This document shows, in pieces, positions 14,298 to 16,857 of a stretch of 16,857 nt of DNA (position 1 is the first letter of the stretch; each line of letters begins with the position of its first letter). A model generated the notes under the pieces. It had not been told where the DNA came from and ran no database searches. It saw nothing but the letters and a program-made list of their open reading frames with translations. Both the position numbers and the translations under genes were made by a program. The DNA is from Bacteroidales bacterium (GTDB taxonomy: Bacteria > Bacteroidota > Bacteroidia > Bacteroidales > Paludibacteraceae): NCBI GenBank assembly GCA_900769555.1, contig CAAGHA010000011.1, forward strand, positions 1-16,857. The letters are read 5' to 3'.

Positions 14298-14663
14298 TTA
14301 TTGCAAACCATCAATTTCCTCCTTAGAGAGTCCCGAAATTTCAGCAATCAGGTCGATGCTTATTCCCTTATTTAGCATCTTTTCAGCCATTCCTATCTGA
14401 TTTTCTTTTATCCCTTTTGCATAACCTTCAGCATGACCTTCGGCGTAGCCTATAGCGCCCCCTTCAGCGTGAGCCTCGGCGGCGATTTTTACCTTTGCCT
14501 CCTCCAGCATCTCCTCGAAGTCGATTTCATCCTCAATAGCTTTCAGTCCGGCTTCATAGCGCGCAAGTTCATCATCTGTAAGGTTACAGAATTGCGCTCT
14601 TTCGATCAGCTCCAATAGGGCTGGATCGGCTTTCTCATATACAGATGGACTAATTTTGTACAT
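14298..14663 (-). CDS. Truncated tandem copy of the Rpn-type nuclease C-terminus
   Basis: This 121-codon frame duplicates the last third of the full gene to its right. Its first 66 residues are identical to residues 186-251 of the neighbour, beginning at the same internal methionine. It then differs within the Ala-Glu-Gly-His-type repeat (AEGGAIGYAEGHAEGYAKG) and ends with a similar SGLSKEEIDGL tail. It lacks the whole nuclease domain, so it is a gene fragment, although the frame is intact and would follow the full gene in the same transcript. DNA similarity covers 14313-14680 against 14701-15056, 368 and 356 bases, a difference of exactly one 12-base unit. Whether it is translated is unknown. 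Confidence 0.75.
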   Translation of the reverse strand: MYKISPSVYEKADPALLELIERAQFCNLTDDELARYEAGLKAIEDEIDFEEMLEEAKVKIAAEAHAEGGAIGYAEGHAEGYAKGIKENQIGMAEKMLNKGISIDLIAEISGLSKEEIDGLQ

Positions 14664-15056
14664 ACGCTCTCCTAAGTTTTAAATCTTATCATAAACCTTT
14701 AATTTCCTCCTTAGAAAGTCCCGAAATTTCAGCAATCAGGTCGATGCTCATTCCCATATTTAGCATCTTTTTAGCTGTTTCAATCTGATTCTCTTTTTTT
14801 CCCTCAACATGTCCTTCAGCGTGTCCTTCGGCGTGTCCCTTTGCGTGAGCCTCTGCAGCGATTTTTACCTTTGCCTCCTCCAACATCTCCTCGAAGTCGA
14901 TTTCATCCTCAATAGCTTTCAGTCCGGCTTCATAGCGTGCAAGTTCATCATCTGTAAGGTTACAGAATTGCGCTCGCTCGATCAGCTCCAATAGTGCCGG
15001 ATCGGCTTTCTCATATACAGATGGACTAATTTTGTACATACGCTCTCCTAAGTTTT
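14313..15056. repeat. Tandem partial gene duplication (two ~360-base copies)
   Basis: Copies at 14313-14680 and 14701-15056 are direct repeats separated by 20 bases. They are nearly identical over the part encoding the conserved C-terminal segment and most divergent where short tetrapeptide repeats are encoded. Both copies end at the same ACTTAGGAGAGCGTATG region (read on the - strand), which marks the breakpoint of the duplication. Confidence 0.88.
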
Positions 15057-15594
15057 TGATGATTTCTATCCAACAATCTTTTGATGAGGGTTGTTCGATT
15101 TTTGAGAAATCGAAATTCTCCAAAATAATGAAGTATTTCCGCATTCTATCCCAAAACTGGACTTTGTCGATTCGGTCGAACTCTTCCGTCTCTACAATGG
15201 ATTTTCTCTCGTTACCAAACCTCTTGTTGAGGAAGAATACCCCAATCAGATGGGGAATATCTTCTTTCATCTTGTTCCAGTTGTCACCCCGGTTTAAAAC
15301 CTTGCTCATCAGGGTGTAAAGGTAGTAATTTGCCCGTGTTTTGAAAAATAATTGCGAATAATTTTGCATCTCGACAATTATTTTGTCATTATTTTCGGTA
15401 GTGCAAAGTAGATCGAAAATAACACCCCTCCCTTGAGGATGTACAGGAGTAAACTCCACATTTTCAAATGAAATGCTCTTGATTTCACCATACTCCTCGC
15501 TTAGAAGACTATTCAAGAACGAGAGCATTTGACGTTCTTGTCCCATTAGCTTTTTAAAAGCCCAATCGGTCTTTAAATTAACAAAATTGCTCAT
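14689..15594 (-). CDS. Rpn/PD-(D/E)XK family nuclease (transposase-like)
   Basis: The 301-residue protein matches the Rpn/PDDEXK_2 family, related to recombination-promoting nucleases and annotated as 'PD-(D/E)XK nuclease family transposase'. The start NLKTDWAFKKLMG (6-18) is the family's N-terminal motif. The active-site core is IFDLLC (59-64, D61) followed by IIVEMQ (73-78, E75 and Q77), the E-x-Q form of the motif, then a FFKTRANYYLY helix (83-93). A low-complexity tetrapeptide tract HAKGHAEGHAEGHVEG (250-265) precedes a LIAEISGLSKEEI tail. No inverted terminal repeats are visible, so it is not a recognisable insertion sequence. A probable promoter lies about 115 bases upstream. It is convergent with the restriction genes and is followed by a partial copy of itself. 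Confidence 0.85.
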   Translation of the reverse strand: MSNFVNLKTDWAFKKLMGQERQMLSFLNSLLSEEYGEIKSISFENVEFTPVHPQGRGVIFDLLCTTENNDKIIVEMQNYSQLFFKTRANYYLYTLMSKVLNRGDNWNKMKEDIPHLIGVFFLNKRFGNERKSIVETEEFDRIDKVQFWDRMRKYFIILENFDFSKIEQPSSKDCWIEIIKNLGERMYKISPSVYEKADPALLELIERAQFCNLTDDELARYEAGLKAIEDEIDFEEMLEEAKVKIAAEAHAKGHAEGHAEGHVEGKKENQIETAKKMLNMGMSIDLIAEISGLSKEEIKGL

Positions 15595-15657
15595 TTTTTT
15601 ACAAATGCAGTTTGATTAAATAATAAGTTTACTTAAAGAAAACTGGATGTGATTTAG

Positions 15658-15671
15658 TTGATTGCAATCAA
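15658..15671. repeat. Perfect 14-base palindrome in the nuclease leader
   Basis: TTGATTGCAATCAA is its own reverse complement. It sits between the predicted promoter and the start codon of the leftward nuclease gene, where a dimeric regulator could bind. No binding protein can be named. Confidence 0.4.
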
Positions 15672-15710
15672 AAACAGTAGTAGTTCACAAGTAGATCTCT
15701 TTTTGTTTTG

Positions 15711-15740
15711 CGAAGGTAGTGAATAATTTTTAAATTGCAA
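15711..15740 (-). promoter_or_regulatory. Probable promoter of the Rpn-type nuclease gene
   Basis: On the - strand TTG (15738-15740) is followed after 19 bases by TACCTTCG (15711-15718), one base different from TAnnTTTG. The predicted start near 15704 leaves a leader of about 110 bases before the ATG at 15594. Confidence 0.5.
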
Positions 15741-16133
15741 GTGATATTCATTAGAACCGTGTCAACTATATCAAAATTTCAATAGAAGGAAACAGAATAA
15801 GGCTTCATAACCAATATTTTTAGGTTGTTAGATATTGCAGCCTTTAGGATGCTTGTCAATCAAAGAAAGGCTATACATCTCAAAATTGATCGTTAATACG
15901 AAAATAGCTTTTTATTCCGTAAGGAGCAAAAAGATAAATGCAGTATAATACTTTCTGTTTCGGATGCTTTTGAATTCATTTTTCTTATCTTTATCAGACT
16001 CAATCAGTCCCGATACTCGTATCGCTTCTCTTGCGAGCATAATCAATTAAGCTAAATGCTCTTCACAATCATCTCGATGTAATTTTTAAAATCGGTCTTG
16101 ATTTTTGATGCAGTTGCCTTGAATAGAAGGAAA
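15741..16133. other. Probably decayed DNA without an intact gene
   Basis: No frame of useful length is open on either strand. On the - strand short translated stretches look protein-like, for example AREAIRVSGLIESDKDKKN (around 16036-15980) and TASKIKTDFKNYIEMIVKS nearby, but stops interrupt them and I cannot assign a family. CGATAC-TC-GTATCG (16011-16024) is a small palindrome. AATAGAAGGAAA occurs at both ends of the stretch (15781-15792 and 16122-16133). Confidence 0.4.
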
Positions 16134-16492
16134 TTACTTAACAATTATTCTGTAGCTCTTATTATCGGCAATAATAATATAAACACCCGCTGTAAGATGT
16201 TGTGTTTCTTCTAAGTTTTGACCCTTCAAGGTGTAAATTGTATAATCATCTGCGCCATCAACAATAAGTTACTTTCCTCTCATAAAAATTTGCATCGGAG
16301 TAACTTGGTTAATTCAATATTTGTGGTCAATGAGGTTTCAAAGATTGCTTTCAGAAGCATGTTTTGAGTCAATTTAATCTCTCTTGGATTTTCTATGTTT
16401 CCATCGTTCCGTGATGAGAAGATGTAACCTTCATTCGGAATGGCAACGATGAAATTTTTTGAATCTGCCGGTAAAAATCCGCCACCTTCCAC
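16134..16492 (-). pseudogene. Remnant of a T9SS-secreted protein with an InlB-type repeat
   Basis: Read leftwards, the first part translates from GTG 16492 as EGGGFLPADSKNFIVAIP followed by NEGYIFSSRNDGNIENPRE and LLKAIFE. This has the spacing of the divergent InlB B-repeat (G-Y-x-F-x-x-W-x-D-G-x-x-x-N-P-R and closing A-x-F-E), with the usual W replaced by R. Near 16320 the frame shifts, and after a stop at 16269-16271 the second part reads DDYTIYTLKGQNLEE and AGVYIIIADNKSYRIIVK, a T9SS C-terminal sorting domain ending at TAA 16134-16136. The order repeat, then sorting domain, is normal for secreted Bacteroidetes proteins. The frameshift, internal stop and lost N-terminus show that it is dead. 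Confidence 0.7.
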
Positions 16493-16600
16493 AATGTATG
16501 CTATTTCTCTATGAATTATGAATATGGTGGAGTTAAGTAATTTAATTCATTAAACAAAAGAAAATCGGTTGAATTTTTAGATACCACCTTATATAATTAA
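16493..16600. other. Short spacer with no clear feature
   Basis: On the - strand the remnant's frame continues without family-like sequence for about 20 codons (to near 16550) before a stop. No start codon or promoter is visible, and nothing else is recognised. Confidence 0.35.
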
Positions 16601-16638
16601 AACGGAGAGCAACACCAATCGTTACTCTCCGTTTTTTT
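16601..16638. terminator. Terminator after the T9SS-sorted protein gene
   Basis: AACGGAGAG (16601-16609) and CTCTCCGTT (16625-16633) form a perfect 9-base stem with a 15-base loop. The + strand has seven T residues after the stem, and the - strand reads GTTTTAATTA. It lies about 25 bases beyond the stop of the leftward gene entering from the right and would end its transcript; it could work in both directions. Confidence 0.75.
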
Positions 16639-16658
16639 ATGAAGAAATTTTATTTAAA

Positions 16659-16857
16659 TTATTTTACAATCATTTTTTCAATATAACTGTTTCCTTCTGC
16701 AGTAACAACTTTTACAAAATATGTTCCGGCAGATAAAGTAATATTGATGTTTGCATCAGAACTTACAGCAACAGCTTGTCCCATTACATTCAAAATTTCG
16801 ATAGACTCGATAGTTTCAGAAGTTGAGATAGTGAAGTTTCCGTTAGATGGGTTAGGA
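16659..16857 (-). CDS. C-terminus of a T9SS-sorted secreted protein (cut by window edge)
   Basis: About 66 codons are visible, entering from the right edge. They read PNPSNGNFTIS, then ESIEILNVMGQAV, then LSAGTYFVKVVTAEGN and end in EKMIVK before TAA. This is the T9SS type A C-terminal sorting domain: the NP-x-x-G-x-F start, an I-x-(I/V)-x-(N/D)-x-x-G-(Q/K) strand, the (L)-x-x-G-x-Y-x-(V/I) strand and the final K-(M/V)-(I/V)-(V/I)-K. In the known system this domain directs passage through the outer membrane and is removed as the protein is attached to the cell surface or released. The cargo domains lie outside the window, so the function is unknown. A terminator follows. Confidence 0.85.
   Translation of the reverse strand, partial: PNPSNGNFTISTSETIESIEILNVMGQAVAVSSDANINITLSAGTYFVKVVTAEGNSYIEKMIVK

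Noticed and set aside
14809..14880. A CRISPR or minisatellite array
   Set aside because: The short periodicity encodes Ala-Glu-Gly-His-type protein repeats within a reading frame, with 12-base units and no spacers.
14298..15594. An insertion sequence bounded by inverted repeats
   Set aside because: The protein family is transposase-like, but I find no terminal inverted repeats or target-site duplication around the gene.
15970..16040. A VirE/primase-like protein remnant on the - strand
   Set aside because: The fragment around ESDKDKKNEFKS is suggestive only; it is too short and interrupted to support a family.

Overview
The window reads as chromosome of a member of the Bacteroidetes, most likely the order Bacteroidales. 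Upstream regions carry the phylum's sigma-factor signature (-33 TTTG and -7 TAnnTTTG about 19-20 bases apart), start codons mostly lack a clear Shine-Dalgarno sequence, base composition is AT-rich, and the right edge holds C-terminal sorting domains of the type IX secretion system (T9SS), which is confined to this phylum. I cannot name the genus.

Positions 1-9552 are a conserved housekeeping block, all on the + strand in two tight gene groups. The first is folP (dihydropteroate synthase), cdaA (diadenylate cyclase) and a LolD-type ABC ATPase. After a 340-base gap with a hairpin and a promoter come dapB (lysine/cell-wall pathway), lepB (signal peptidase I), an exported DUF3108-like protein and a sigma-54-type response regulator with no DNA-binding domain, and then mutS (mismatch repair). 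The groups join folate, cyclic di-AMP, cell-envelope and repair functions.

Positions 9542-9961 are a tRNA operon. Its promoter overlaps the end of mutS. It holds a broken tRNA-Gly partial copy, an intact tRNA-Gly(GCC), tRNA-Leu(UAA) and a strong terminator. Just beyond are a GC-rich palindromic repeat, a promoter followed by a 30-codon gene stub, and a highly structured segment of about 190 bases ending in a terminator. That segment may be a small RNA (possibly 6S-like) or a leader.

Positions 10649-14239 encode a type III restriction-modification system: a beta-class adenine methyltransferase (Mod) and a compact helicase-nuclease (Res). Base composition drops sharply in the middle of mod, over the target-recognition domain, as expected if that domain had been exchanged. 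Convergent to it on the - strand is an Rpn/PD-(D/E)XK-type nuclease gene, followed by a tandem partial copy of its own 3' third that differs by one 12-base repeat unit.

Positions 15741-16857 are mostly decayed DNA: a frameshifted remnant of a T9SS-secreted protein with an InlB-type repeat, then the C-terminus of a second T9SS-sorted protein entering from the right edge. The region from the tRNA operon rightwards therefore looks like an accessory, rearrangement-prone segment beside a stable core.
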